Source: Maribellus maritimus
Lineage (GTDB): Bacteria; Bacteroidota; Bacteroidia; Bacteroidales; Prolixibacteraceae
NCBI RefSeq assembly: GCF_022267315.1
Contig: NZ_JAIKLE010000003.1
Coordinates: 186,001 to 250,000, forward strand
Direction: 5' to 3'
DNA: 64,000 bases
Shown here: in pieces, positions 54,376 to 62,302 of the stretch
How the letters are laid out: every line of letters begins with the position of its first letter
How positions within the stretch are numbered: position 1 is the stretch's first letter
Made by a program: the position numbers and the translations under genes
Notes under the pieces: model-generated
Database searches by the model: none
What the model was told of the DNA's origin: nothing
Seen by the model: only the letters and a program-made list of their open reading frames with translations

Positions 54376-54582
54376 ATGGAAGAAGGTTGGAAAGAAGTGT
54401 ACATGACTGCCCATGAGTATAAAGCTGAGATGGCACGGGAAATTCTGGAAAATAGCGGTATCAAAGCAGTTGTTATGAACCAGCAGGATACAGCATATAA
54501 AGTTTTGGGAGAGTATCTGGTTTACGTGGCTGATGCGGACTATACACGCTCTGTTGAACTACTTAAAAATTTAAAAAATTGA
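54376..54582 (+). CDS. DUF2007-type small protein
   Basis: 68 residues. Pattern WKEVYMTAHEYKAEMAREILENSGIKAVVMNQ...YLVYVADADYTRSVELLK matches DUF2007 (putative signal transducing protein, ferredoxin-like alpha/beta fold). Overlaps the cdsA TTG start by 4 bp. No activity known. Confidence 0.82.
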   Translation: MEEGWKEVYMTAHEYKAEMAREILENSGIKAVVMNQQDTAYKVLGEYLVYVADADYTRSVELLKNLKN

Positions 54583-55409
54583 ACAACCTCCTAAAACGTT
54601 CATTAACCGGGATTATTTACGTGGCCGTAATTCTGACAGGAACAATGATTCACCCGATTATTTTTGCTCTTGTTTTTTTGCCACTTATGGTTGTGACACA
54701 GCTTGAATTTTACATTCTGATGAAAAACGGTGATTTTAATCCTCAAAAAATTATTGGTTTGGTTACAGGAGGACTGTTGTTTGTTGCTTGTTATTTTGCT
54801 GCCCGAAAAATCATTCCCTTTCAATTTTGCCTACTTATTTTTCCTTTTTTAATAATCATCCTACTTTCAGAGGTCTTGCGCAAAAAAGAAAATTCCCTGC
54901 AAAATAACTTTATCACAATAGGTGGCTTTATCTATGTGTCCATACCATTTGCTTTACTAAATTTTATTGTCTTTCCCGGTTTTCCGGAAAACAGTCAGTT
55001 TTATCCCTGGATTTTGGCCGGACTATTTTTTATCATATGGATTTACGATTCAATGGCATACTTAATAGGTTCAAAATTTGGCAAACATAAAATGTGTGAA
55101 AGAATATCACCCAATAAATCGTGGGAAGGACTGATTGGAGGTGCCGTTTTTGCAATTATTATGGGAATACTAAATGCAGTAATCTTTCAGTCGCTTTCGG
55201 TAACCGTATGGATTGTAACTGCAGCATTGGTTGTTCTGTTCGGAACATTTGGAGATCTTTTTGAATCAAAAATAAAACGCGAACTAAAAATTAAAGACTC
55301 AGGGAATATATTGCCCGGGCATGGTGGCTTTCTTGACCGCTTAGACAGTTTATTATTTGTGATTCCGGTTATTTACGTCTGGTTAATATTAGGAGGAAAT
55401 ATTTCATGA
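54579..55409 (+). CDS. cdsA: Phosphatidate cytidylyltransferase
   Basis: 276 residues from a TTG start (54579), overlapping the previous stop. About eight helices. Signature SPNKSWEGLIGGAVFA and FGDLFESKIKRELKIKDSGNILPGHGGFLDRLDSL (CdsA motif SxxKRxxxxKDxxxxxPGHGGxxDRxD). Makes CDP-diacylglycerol. First step of the cdsA-psd-pssA phosphatidylethanolamine set. Confidence 0.96.
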   Translation: MNNLLKRSLTGIIYVAVILTGTMIHPIIFALVFLPLMVVTQLEFYILMKNGDFNPQKIIGLVTGGLLFVACYFAARKIIPFQFCLLIFPFLIIILLSEVLRKKENSLQNNFITIGGFIYVSIPFALLNFIVFPGFPENSQFYPWILAGLFFIIWIYDSMAYLIGSKFGKHKMCERISPNKSWEGLIGGAVFAIIMGILNAVIFQSLSVTVWIVTAALVVLFGTFGDLFESKIKRELKIKDSGNILPGHGGFLDRLDSLLFVIPVIYVWLILGGNIS

Positions 55410-56059
55410 GAATTCACAGAGAAGGTATAAAAATAATCCCCATCGCTTTTTTCTTTTTGGCGGTATTAGATGCGTTGGTCTATTTTTTTCTGAAAGAATA
55501 CTTAATTTTCTATTTTTTAATGGTTGCGTCATTGGTATTGGCGGCACTTATTGTTTTCTTTTTCAGAGTTCCAAACCGCAAAATTGAGCTAAACGAAACA
55601 CATGTGCTTGCTCCCGCCGATGGAGATATTGTGGCCATTGAACCGCTTTATGAAAAAGACTATTTTAAGGATGAGCGTATCCAGGTTTCCATTTTCATGT
55701 CGCCGCTGAATGTACACCAGAACCGGGCTCCGGTTTCGGGAGAAGTAGTTTATGTACATCATAAAAACGGGCGCTTTTACCCTGCATTTATAGCGAAATC
55801 GTCAGAAGAAAACGAACGTTGTTCAACCGTTTTTAAAATGAAAGACGGGACACAAATTTTGTCTCGGCAAATTGCCGGAGCAGTGGCCCGACGAATTGCA
55901 AACTATAAAAAACCGGGAGATTTTGTAGTTCAGGGACAGGAGTACGGATTTATCAGATTTGGATCACGTGTTGACGTTTTTCTTCCGGCAGATGCTAAAA
56001 TAAACGTTTCGCTGCATCAAAAATCCATAGGTGGAAAAACCATTCTTGCAACACTTTAA
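55406..56059 (+). CDS. psd: Phosphatidylserine decarboxylase (short type)
   Basis: 217 residues, the short archaetidylserine-decarboxylase-like form. Two helices near 10-50, then VLAPADGDIVAIEPL, VSIFMSPLNVHQNRAPVSG and the pyruvoyl-forming FGSRVDVFLP near residue 192, where cleavage between Gly and Ser creates the cofactor. Overlaps cdsA as ATGA. Turns phosphatidylserine, made by the next gene, into phosphatidylethanolamine. Confidence 0.96.
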   Translation: MRIHREGIKIIPIAFFFLAVLDALVYFFLKEYLIFYFLMVASLVLAALIVFFFRVPNRKIELNETHVLAPADGDIVAIEPLYEKDYFKDERIQVSIFMSPLNVHQNRAPVSGEVVYVHHKNGRFYPAFIAKSSEENERCSTVFKMKDGTQILSRQIAGAVARRIANYKKPGDFVVQGQEYGFIRFGSRVDVFLPADAKINVSLHQKSIGGKTILATL

Positions 56060-56068
56060 TTTAAAGAA

Positions 56069-56815
56069 ATGAAAAAAATTGTTGGGCAAATACCCAATTT
56101 TATTACTTCTTTAAACCTCTTATCAGGTTCTTTGGCTGTAATCTTTGCCATCGACGGGCATTTAATATGGGCTGGTGTATTTATCTGTTTTGCTGCTGTT
56201 TTTGATTTTATGGACGGTTTGGCAGCTCGTCTTCTCCACGCATATTCCGAAGTCGGCAAACAACTGGATTCTCTTGCCGACGTGGTTTCGTTTGGTCTTG
56301 CCCCCGGAGCTATTCTTTTTACCCTTTTTGAATTTTCTCTGTTTGACAAAAATTTACCTGTTTATGAAATCTCGGGGCAATGGTATGAATGGTTAATTCT
56401 TTTCTCTGCTTTTTTAATTCCGGTTTTTGGAGCTATCCGCCTTGCCCGGTTTAACTCTTCTTTTTCTGAGGAACCATTTTTCCGGGGGCTTCCCATTCCT
56501 GCAAATGCTTTGCTTTGGGCATCACTGGGTTTAATTCTCCAATTTCCGGGAAATGAAAAACTGTTTCAACTTGTTTTTACCACCAAAAATTTATTATTCC
56601 TCGGTGTTTTCACATCAGGAATGATGGTCATCAATCTGCCAATGTTTTCACTAAAAGTTAAATCATTATCGGTAAAAGAAAATTGGTATCGCTACTTGTT
56701 TCTTCTCATTTCGGGGGCGATGATAATTATTTTCAAAGCTTACGGATTGGCTTTCTCTATCTTTCTGTATATTATTCTGAATGTTATCTTTTATCTGGCA
56801 AAGGTGGATCTTTAA
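56069..56815 (+). CDS. pssA: CDP-diacylglycerol--serine O-phosphatidyltransferase
   Basis: 248 residues. CDP-alcohol phosphotransferase motif DGLAARLLHAYSEVGKQLDSLAD (DGx2ARx8Gx3Dx3D) is complete, preceded by NFITSLNLLSGSLAVIFA. About seven helices. Supplies phosphatidylserine to the decarboxylase encoded upstream. Last gene of the string, convergent with the response regulator with 234 bp between, which shows no clear terminator. Confidence 0.97.
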   Translation: MKKIVGQIPNFITSLNLLSGSLAVIFAIDGHLIWAGVFICFAAVFDFMDGLAARLLHAYSEVGKQLDSLADVVSFGLAPGAILFTLFEFSLFDKNLPVYEISGQWYEWLILFSAFLIPVFGAIRLARFNSSFSEEPFFRGLPIPANALLWASLGLILQFPGNEKLFQLVFTTKNLLFLGVFTSGMMVINLPMFSLKVKSLSVKENWYRYLFLLISGAMIIIFKAYGLAFSIFLYIILNVIFYLAKVDL

Positions 56816-57049
56816 ATTAAAGATTTCCCGGATTTTCAAGCCAGTAATACAAAAGAAAAGCCCCTGGTAAACCGAAGATAATTTTTTCCCGAGGGAAAGA
56901 TTAATAATACGCCATGACAAATTGTACTCTTCCGTTTCCAGAGGCTTCTTAAAAAACACGCAATAATTAAAAATGTTCTCTTTCAGGAACATTTGTATCA
57001 ACTGTAACAATAAAAAAGACAAGTTGTTCTTAATTTTGGGAAAGAAGTT

Positions 57050-58213
57050 TTATTTTAAAGGTGCAGCAAAACGTAAAACATCGTCATCGGTTATTTTTTT
57101 ATCACACAAAATAATTAACCTTTCAATCACATTTCTAAATTCACGTATGTTCCCGGTCCACTTTATTTTCTGCAACTCAGCTATAGCTTCATCTGTAATT
57201 TCTTTTTCCGGCATTCCATATTCTCCGCAAATCTGTTTGATAAAATAGCAGGCCAATAATGGAATATCTTCCAGCCTTTCATTTAAAGAAGGAACATGGA
57301 TTAAAATTACACTTAAACGATGATATAAATCCTCACGGAATTTATTATCTGCAATTTCGTTGGAAAGATTTTTATTGGTTGCCGCCACCACCCGAACGTC
57401 GACTTTTATTTGTTTGTCGCCGCCAACCCTTGAAATGATATTCTCTTGCAAAGCACGCAGAACTTTTGCTTGCGCCGACAAACTCATATCACCGATCTCA
57501 TCAAGAAAAAGAGTACCACCGTTTGCCTGTTCAAATTTTCCTTTTCGCTGTTTAACAGCCGAAGTAAATGCACCTTTTTCATGACCAAAAAGTTCACTTT
57601 CTATCAGTTCAGAAGGAATGGCAGCACAATTTACCTCTACAAACGGACCGGATGTCCGGTTACTTTGCTCATGAATCCGGCGGGCTACCAATTCTTTTCC
57701 TGTACCGTTTGAGCCTGTTATCAACACCCTTGCATCAGTTGGAGCAACCCTGTCTGCCATTTCCACAACTGCGCCAATGGCTTTTGATTCGCCAACTATC
57801 TCGTATTTTTTACTAACCTTCTTTTTTAAATTTTTAGTTTCTGTCACCAGATTCGACTTGTCCATCGCATTACGGATTGTAATCAGCAAGCGATTCAAAT
57901 CAAGGGGCTTTTCAATGTAGTCAAATGCGCCTTTTTTTATCGACTCAACAGCGGTATCAATATTGCCATGCCCCGATATCATAACCACAGGGGTATCAGG
58001 CGCCAAAACATTCATTCTTTCCAAAACCTCTATCCCATCCAGTCCAGGCATTTTAATATCGCAAAGAACTATGTCATATTCTGTATTTCTTACTTTTTCA
58101 ATACCTTTATTTCCGTCTTCAGCCAAATCCACTTCGTATTTTTCATACTCCAGGATATCTTTCAGTGTATTTCGGATACTTCGTTCATCATCAATTACCA
58201 GAATCTTTGACAT
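57050..58213 (-). CDS. NtrC-type response regulator lacking a DNA-binding domain
   Basis: 387 residues. Receiver domain 1-120 with phosphoacceptor Asp52 (DIVLCDIKMPG) and Lys102 (EKPLDLN). AAA+ domain about 138-370 with Walker A GSNGTGKE (167-174), Walker B GGTLFLDEIGDM and an R-finger-like REFRNVIERL segment. The sigma-54 contact loop is GAFTSA (214-219) instead of GAFTGA. The protein ends at FAAPLK, right after the AAA+ domain, so the Fis-type helix-turn-helix is absent. No histidine kinase is adjacent. Transcribed away from the rhodanese operon, which ends in its own terminator at 58278-58306. Confidence 0.9.
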   Translation of the reverse strand: MSKILVIDDERSIRNTLKDILEYEKYEVDLAEDGNKGIEKVRNTEYDIVLCDIKMPGLDGIEVLERMNVLAPDTPVVMISGHGNIDTAVESIKKGAFDYIEKPLDLNRLLITIRNAMDKSNLVTETKNLKKKVSKKYEIVGESKAIGAVVEMADRVAPTDARVLITGSNGTGKELVARRIHEQSNRTSGPFVEVNCAAIPSELIESELFGHEKGAFTSAVKQRKGKFEQANGGTLFLDEIGDMSLSAQAKVLRALQENIISRVGGDKQIKVDVRVVAATNKNLSNEIADNKFREDLYHRLSVILIHVPSLNERLEDIPLLACYFIKQICGEYGMPEKEITDEAIAELQKIKWTGNIREFRNVIERLIILCDKKITDDDVLRFAAPLK

Positions 58214-58277
58214 GTGTTTAATTTTTGCAATTTAGAATGTAAAAATAGTTGTAGTTGCTGGAATAAAAAACTGAAAT

Positions 58278-58306
58278 AAAAAAATCCCAAAGAATTTTCT
58301 CCGGGA
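58278..58306 (-). terminator. Rho-independent terminator of the sulfur operon
   Basis: Read on the minus strand, TCCCGGAGAA pairs with TTCTTTGGGA (two G-U pairs) and is followed by seven T. It lies 55 bp after the stop of the last rhodanese gene and ends the psr/YedE/rhodanese transcript. Confidence 0.75.
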
Positions 58307-58361
58307 CCTTGTCAAACTATTTTAAAACAAAAATCTTTTCCGTTGTTGCAAATTTTACTTG

Positions 58362-58997
58362 TTAGCAACCTCCAGCTGCAACAGTACTTTTTTGTCTTCG
58401 CTGCACCTGAACAGGCTTTTTTGCCGTTGTTGAAACAGCAGCTCCATCTTTTGGGGCAGCTTTTTCCGCAAAATCATATCTTGGAATTCCTTTTTTGAAA
58501 GAGTTGTTGTCTTTTGCAGCCAACAAGTTTTCTTTATTTTCTGCATAATATTGATACCCGCCAGCCAAAATCTTTACGTTGTCGAAACCGACCTGCCGAA
58601 ACAACATCCACGGGCCGTTAGCCTGTAGTTGATTTTCGCCATACAAAACAACCGTGACGCCCATTTCATTTAATTTCTCCAGCCGTTCAACATTATCTTC
58701 CTGAGTCAAATCATTGGCTGATATGTTTTCTGCTCCGGGAATATGCCCTTGCCCAAAAATAAAATTGTCGCGGATATCAAAAAGAACTACATTTTGAGCT
58801 TCCTTTTTTATAAAACCATCCAGTTCCCATGGATAAAAATAAGCATTTTCATCACTAAGTTGTTGTATACTTTCATTCATATCCAAATGATAAGTTAGCA
58901 AAGGCTTTGTCATCGTAACAAAACCAGCAAGCAAAATCACAACAAAAATTACGACTGCAATTAATGTTCTCCAAGGATTTAATTCGTGTATATGCAT
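58362..58997 (-). CDS. Membrane-anchored rhodanese-like protein with C-terminal Gly-Gly-Cys tail (1)
   Basis: 211 residues. One N-terminal helix (about 12-30) places the rest in the periplasm. The rhodanese domain (about 50-155) has VVLFDIRDNFIFGQGHIPGA and ILAGGYQYY, but the catalytic loop reads VLYGENQLQANG, with Gly where the active-site Cys should be. The only cysteine in the whole protein is its last residue: the tail is VQVQRRQKSTVAAGGC. The neighbouring paralogue has the same tail. A sulfur-carrying role with the cysteine moved to a flexible arm is inferred. Last gene of the operon, 25 bp after its paralogue. Confidence 0.88.
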   Translation of the reverse strand: MHIHELNPWRTLIAVVIFVVILLAGFVTMTKPLLTYHLDMNESIQQLSDENAYFYPWELDGFIKKEAQNVVLFDIRDNFIFGQGHIPGAENISANDLTQEDNVERLEKLNEMGVTVVLYGENQLQANGPWMLFRQVGFDNVKILAGGYQYYAENKENLLAAKDNNSFKKGIPRYDFAEKAAPKDGAAVSTTAKKPVQVQRRQKSTVAAGGC

Positions 58998-59022
58998 GAT
59001 ATTCTTCTTATCAGATTTAACT

Positions 59023-59634
59023 TTAACAACCTCCTGAAGCTACTGATGTTTTCTCTTTACGGCGCACCTGAACCTCAACTTTTGAGTCGTTGAAATCGTC
59101 AACCTGTGCTCCTGTAAAATACATTTGAGCTCCTTTTCTAAAAGAATAAGTTTTGAATTCAGTTTCTTCTGCATCCGGGCTTGGCTCAACAGGATCGATA
59201 ATCGTTTCCATCCAGCAATTTAAACCACCCTTCATTACATAGGTACTGTTAAATCCAAGCCGTTTGGTAAGTACCCAGGTCTGATCGGCTTTAATATCGT
59301 CGTTGGAAACAAAAACCACTTTTGTTCCCGGTACTCCGAAATATGATAAGTTGTCATCGGCCATTAGTTTTTCAGTTGGTATATTTAATGAACGCGGCAG
59401 CGAATATTTCTCGAATTCCGCTTCACTTCTTACATCAACCAGTAACAAAGACGGATCGCCCTGAATGAGCCTTTTTGCGACTTCATCCGTTGAAATATAC
59501 CTTGTTGGTTGAACAATTTCTTTTAGAAGTGTTTCCGGTTCAATTTGTTTCAACTGTTTTGCAGGTTTCAGCATTAAAGTGCCAACTGCCAATACAATCA
59601 TGAGTATGGTTAGAAATATATAATTTCGATTCAT
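59023..59634 (-). CDS. Membrane-anchored rhodanese-like protein with C-terminal Gly-Gly-Cys tail (2)
   Basis: 203 residues. One N-terminal helix (about 5-22), then a periplasmic rhodanese domain (about 48-150) with LLLVDVRSEAEFEKYSLPRSLN and VMKGGLNCWMETI. The active-site loop is VFVSNDDIKADQ, with Ser replacing the catalytic Cys. Cysteines are only in GGLNCW and at the C-terminus, where the tail is VQVRRKEKTSVASGGC. The tail matches that of the next gene (VQVxRR...SVA[AS]GGC), although the domains have diverged. It starts 4 bp after the YeeE/YedE gene. Likely sulfur trafficking between transporter and reductase (inference). Confidence 0.88.
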   Translation of the reverse strand: MNRNYIFLTILMIVLAVGTLMLKPAKQLKQIEPETLLKEIVQPTRYISTDEVAKRLIQGDPSLLLVDVRSEAEFEKYSLPRSLNIPTEKLMADDNLSYFGVPGTKVVFVSNDDIKADQTWVLTKRLGFNSTYVMKGGLNCWMETIIDPVEPSPDAEETEFKTYSFRKGAQMYFTGAQVDDFNDSKVEVQVRRKEKTSVASGGC

Positions 59635-59638
59635 CAGA

Positions 59639-60241
59639 TTAGAATTTATATTCTTTCATATTTTTTCGAACACGCTTTTCAATTATCATCGTTCCCCAGA
59701 AAGCTGCAAGCGCAACCACTGTAAACGCCAGAGCAAACCAGGCTGCAGGAATTCCGGTCACATCAGTTAATGTAACATTCCCTAGATTTCCACTGTTGTA
59801 AAAACCTTCAATAAGCGGATATCCAAGAGAAAAGATAAAAATACCAATGTACAATCCGATGGTAAAAAGCAGTGCATCCAGTTTACCAATTGCGATGGCT
59901 GTAAAACTTGTTCCGGGGCAAAATCCACCCAGGATAAATCCCAGTCCCATTACTACTCCACCAAAAATCATTGGGGTTACATAGGTTGGAAGAATAAATA
60001 TTTTGGAAAGATCAAGCCAGCCAAAATAGTCGAAATACATCAGGCCAACCATTGCAACAATTAATGCGGTGAAAAACACGCGGAGCACAACAAAATTGTA
60101 TCCGTAAAATACACCGGTAATATTTCTGGAAGATGAAAAGCCGGAAGCTTCAAGAATAAAGCCAAAAGCTACTCCCAACAAAATGGCGATTACAAAATCC
60201 CAGCCTCCACCGATTATACCATTTGGAATTAAAGGTCCCAT
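59639..60241 (-). CDS. YeeE/YedE-family half transporter (B)
   Basis: 200 residues, about five or six helices. GFILEASGFSSSRNITGVFYGY and the cysteine motif GLGFILGGFCPGTSFTAIAIGKLDAL are family hallmarks. Full-length YeeE (about 350 residues) moves thiosulfate using conserved membrane cysteines; this protein has one such site. With the next upstream gene it likely forms a two-subunit transporter for thiosulfate or another sulfur species. Confidence 0.9.
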   Translation of the reverse strand: MGPLIPNGIIGGGWDFVIAILLGVAFGFILEASGFSSSRNITGVFYGYNFVVLRVFFTALIVAMVGLMYFDYFGWLDLSKIFILPTYVTPMIFGGVVMGLGFILGGFCPGTSFTAIAIGKLDALLFTIGLYIGIFIFSLGYPLIEGFYNSGNLGNVTLTDVTGIPAAWFALAFTVVALAAFWGTMIIEKRVRKNMKEYKF

Positions 60242-60266
60242 GTTTACTATCTTTTAATTTGTTTTT

Positions 60267-60797
60267 CTAAATCCATAATTTTCTAAAGAAATACGCCAGG
60301 ATGTAACCTGTTCCAAAAATGGAGAACATAACGATTACACCGCCCAAAGCAAAAGTTGCACTTCCACTCAACGCAGCACCACTGGTACATCCTCGACCAA
60401 ACTGACTGCCAATTCCAAATAGCGCTCCACCAATCAAAGCAAAAATCAAACGTTTTCTTGATGTGATTTTAGGGCCATGATCTGTACGAAATTTTTTCAC
60501 GCGGCCAAAAATTATTCCTGATAACAATCCTCCCAGAAAAACTCCCAGAGATTCAAAAACCAACCATGTATACATTGGCGAATGGTCGTCACTCACAAAT
60601 TGCCCCATATAAGCATTTTCCTTTGTACCCTCGGGGGAAATTGTATTTGCCGTTGTCACCACCGAACTTTTGATTGCCCCGCTGGCTCCAAGCCCCCTTC
60701 CTGTAATAAAAACAGTGGCTATAATAAGCAGTCCGAGTAATACTCCTCCCAGATAAGGATTTATATATTTGGGTTGATTATCCATTGTATTTTTCAT
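60267..60797 (-). CDS. YeeE/YedE-family half transporter (A)
   Basis: 176 residues, about four helices. The cysteine motif GIGSQFGRGCTSGAALSGSATFALGG is the YeeE/YedE counterpart of GGFCPGTS in its partner. The ATG at 60797 is preceded closely by AGGA; a second in-frame Met lies at 60785. Located 11 bp after the NrfD gene and 25 bp before the partner half transporter. Its large loop (about 30-75) faces the periplasm. Confidence 0.9.
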   Translation of the reverse strand: MKNTMDNQPKYINPYLGGVLLGLLIIATVFITGRGLGASGAIKSSVVTTANTISPEGTKENAYMGQFVSDDHSPMYTWLVFESLGVFLGGLLSGIIFGRVKKFRTDHGPKITSRKRLIFALIGGALFGIGSQFGRGCTSGAALSGSATFALGGVIVMFSIFGTGYILAYFFRKLWI

Positions 60798-60808
60798 AAT
60801 CCTGAATT

Positions 60809-61750
60809 TTAATATAAATATCTTGTTATCTGACCGGCTTCAACCATAATAAAGCGGAACATAAATCCACCAAACAAAATTAATGCTGAAGGTAGCCATT
60901 TGGGAACATGATAACCCCACAGTTCAAGTGTCTCCAAGGTTGCCGGAAAAATCAGTCCAAGCAAAACAACAAATACCCAGAAACTAACCGTAAATTGTCC
61001 GCCAAGAAACAGTCTGGCTGCCTCAATCGCTGTTTCCGAACCAGCAAGGAACCCCATGAATAAATGGACAATCAGAAATAATTCAACAAAAATAAAGATC
61101 AGATCTATCCGACTTAAAATCTTTCGTTCCTTTTCATCCTTGCTTATCCAGATTGTAGCGGCCAATCCCGTTGAAAAACCGGATACAAGAAAAAGTGGCC
61201 CGAGTATAGAAGTATTCCAAAGTGGCCGGGCATTAAATGCTGACAATAAAATGCCGGTGTAAACCCCAAGAATAATGGAATAAATCATCATTACCCACGC
61301 CAGGTAAACACGGTACTTGATTACAAATGCCTCAAATTTATCGAGAAACTTAAATTTCCAGTCCCACCAGGGAAAGATTTCCTTCATATAACTTGCTACC
61401 CACACAAATGATATTGGCGTGATTATCATTAATGTCCAGGCACCCCAGCCCATTGGTGATTCAAGGCGAATAGTTGTATACAATTGCCAGAAATACAATT
61501 TATGTTTTAAGTCCCAGAATAGTGCTCCAAGACCAAGAACAAGTGCAATGGGAGCAATAATCGGTGCCCATTTTACAGTAGCCTGCATCTTTTTTTCTTT
61601 TCCCCGAACAACAAAATATCCGGCAAAAAACAATACTCCGGCAGCCAAGCCTCCCAAAAACAAATAGAGAGGAATCTGCCAGTGCCAGATATTCAGGTAG
61701 GGATCAATGTTGGGTATATTTCGTCCGCTTACAAAAAGTTCTTCTTTCAT
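60809..61750 (-). CDS. NrfD/PsrC-type quinone-binding membrane subunit
   Basis: 313 residues with eight helices, the size of PsrC. IWHWQIPLYLFLGGLAAGVLFFAGY is the standard first helix with the quinol-site region, and SAFNARPLWNTSILGPLFLVSGFSTG is the conserved loop. Passes electrons from menaquinol to the PsrB-like protein encoded 18 bp upstream. Confidence 0.95.
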   Translation of the reverse strand: MKEELFVSGRNIPNIDPYLNIWHWQIPLYLFLGGLAAGVLFFAGYFVVRGKEKKMQATVKWAPIIAPIALVLGLGALFWDLKHKLYFWQLYTTIRLESPMGWGAWTLMIITPISFVWVASYMKEIFPWWDWKFKFLDKFEAFVIKYRVYLAWVMMIYSIILGVYTGILLSAFNARPLWNTSILGPLFLVSGFSTGLAATIWISKDEKERKILSRIDLIFIFVELFLIVHLFMGFLAGSETAIEAARLFLGGQFTVSFWVFVVLLGLIFPATLETLELWGYHVPKWLPSALILFGGFMFRFIMVEAGQITRYLY

Positions 61751-61768
61751 CTTGCAAAATTTTACGGG

Positions 61769-62302
61769 TTATGTAAGAAAATACAATTGAGGTTTTGTTC
61801 CGGCTTCAGGAGCTAAAACTTTCCATTTCCGGTCTTTTATTGCCAGAGAAACATCACTGTTCGGGTCATCCAAATCTCCAAAGTGAAGACACTTGGTTGG
61901 ACAAACCTCAACACAAGCCGGGTTTTGGCCTTTTTTGACACGGTGGATACAAAAAGTACATTTATCAACATACCCTTCCGGATGCGAATACCTTGCATCG
62001 TAAGGACAGGATTGGATACAGGCTCCACAACCAATACACTTGTTGTGTTCCACCAAAACAATACCACCATCCTCAATATGACTGGCTCCGGTTGGGCAGC
62101 ATCTTACGCATGGAGAATTATCGCAGTGATTACAACGCTCTGAGCGAAATTCCAAATCAAGACTTGGATAGGTTCCGTCAACGCGTTCCACAATCCAGTC
62201 GCGGCAATAGCCGTGCGGAACATTATTTTCTGTTTGGCAGGCTACCACACAGTCGCCACATCCGACACACTTTTTGGTGTCAATTGCCATTGCGTATCTC
62301 AT
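61769..62302 (-). CDS. PsrB-type 4Fe-4S electron-transfer subunit
   Basis: 177 residues, with all four cluster motifs complete: CVGCGDCVVAC, CNHCDNSPCVRCCP, CIGCGACIQSCP and CTFCIHRVKKGQNPACVEVCP. No signal peptide; PsrB-type proteins are exported together with the Tat-dependent catalytic subunit. Overlaps the catalytic-subunit gene as ATGA. Its complete motifs contrast with the degenerate set in the Fe-S protein at 12950. Confidence 0.95.
   Translation of the reverse strand: MRYAMAIDTKKCVGCGDCVVACQTENNVPHGYCRDWIVERVDGTYPSLDLEFRSERCNHCDNSPCVRCCPTGASHIEDGGIVLVEHNKCIGCGACIQSCPYDARYSHPEGYVDKCTFCIHRVKKGQNPACVEVCPTKCLHFGDLDDPNSDVSLAIKDRKWKVLAPEAGTKPQLYFLT

Noticed and set aside
56808-56824. Palindrome ATCTTTAAATTAAAGAT at the end of pssA as a terminator
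   Set aside because: AT-only stem with no usable loop and no T tract after it.
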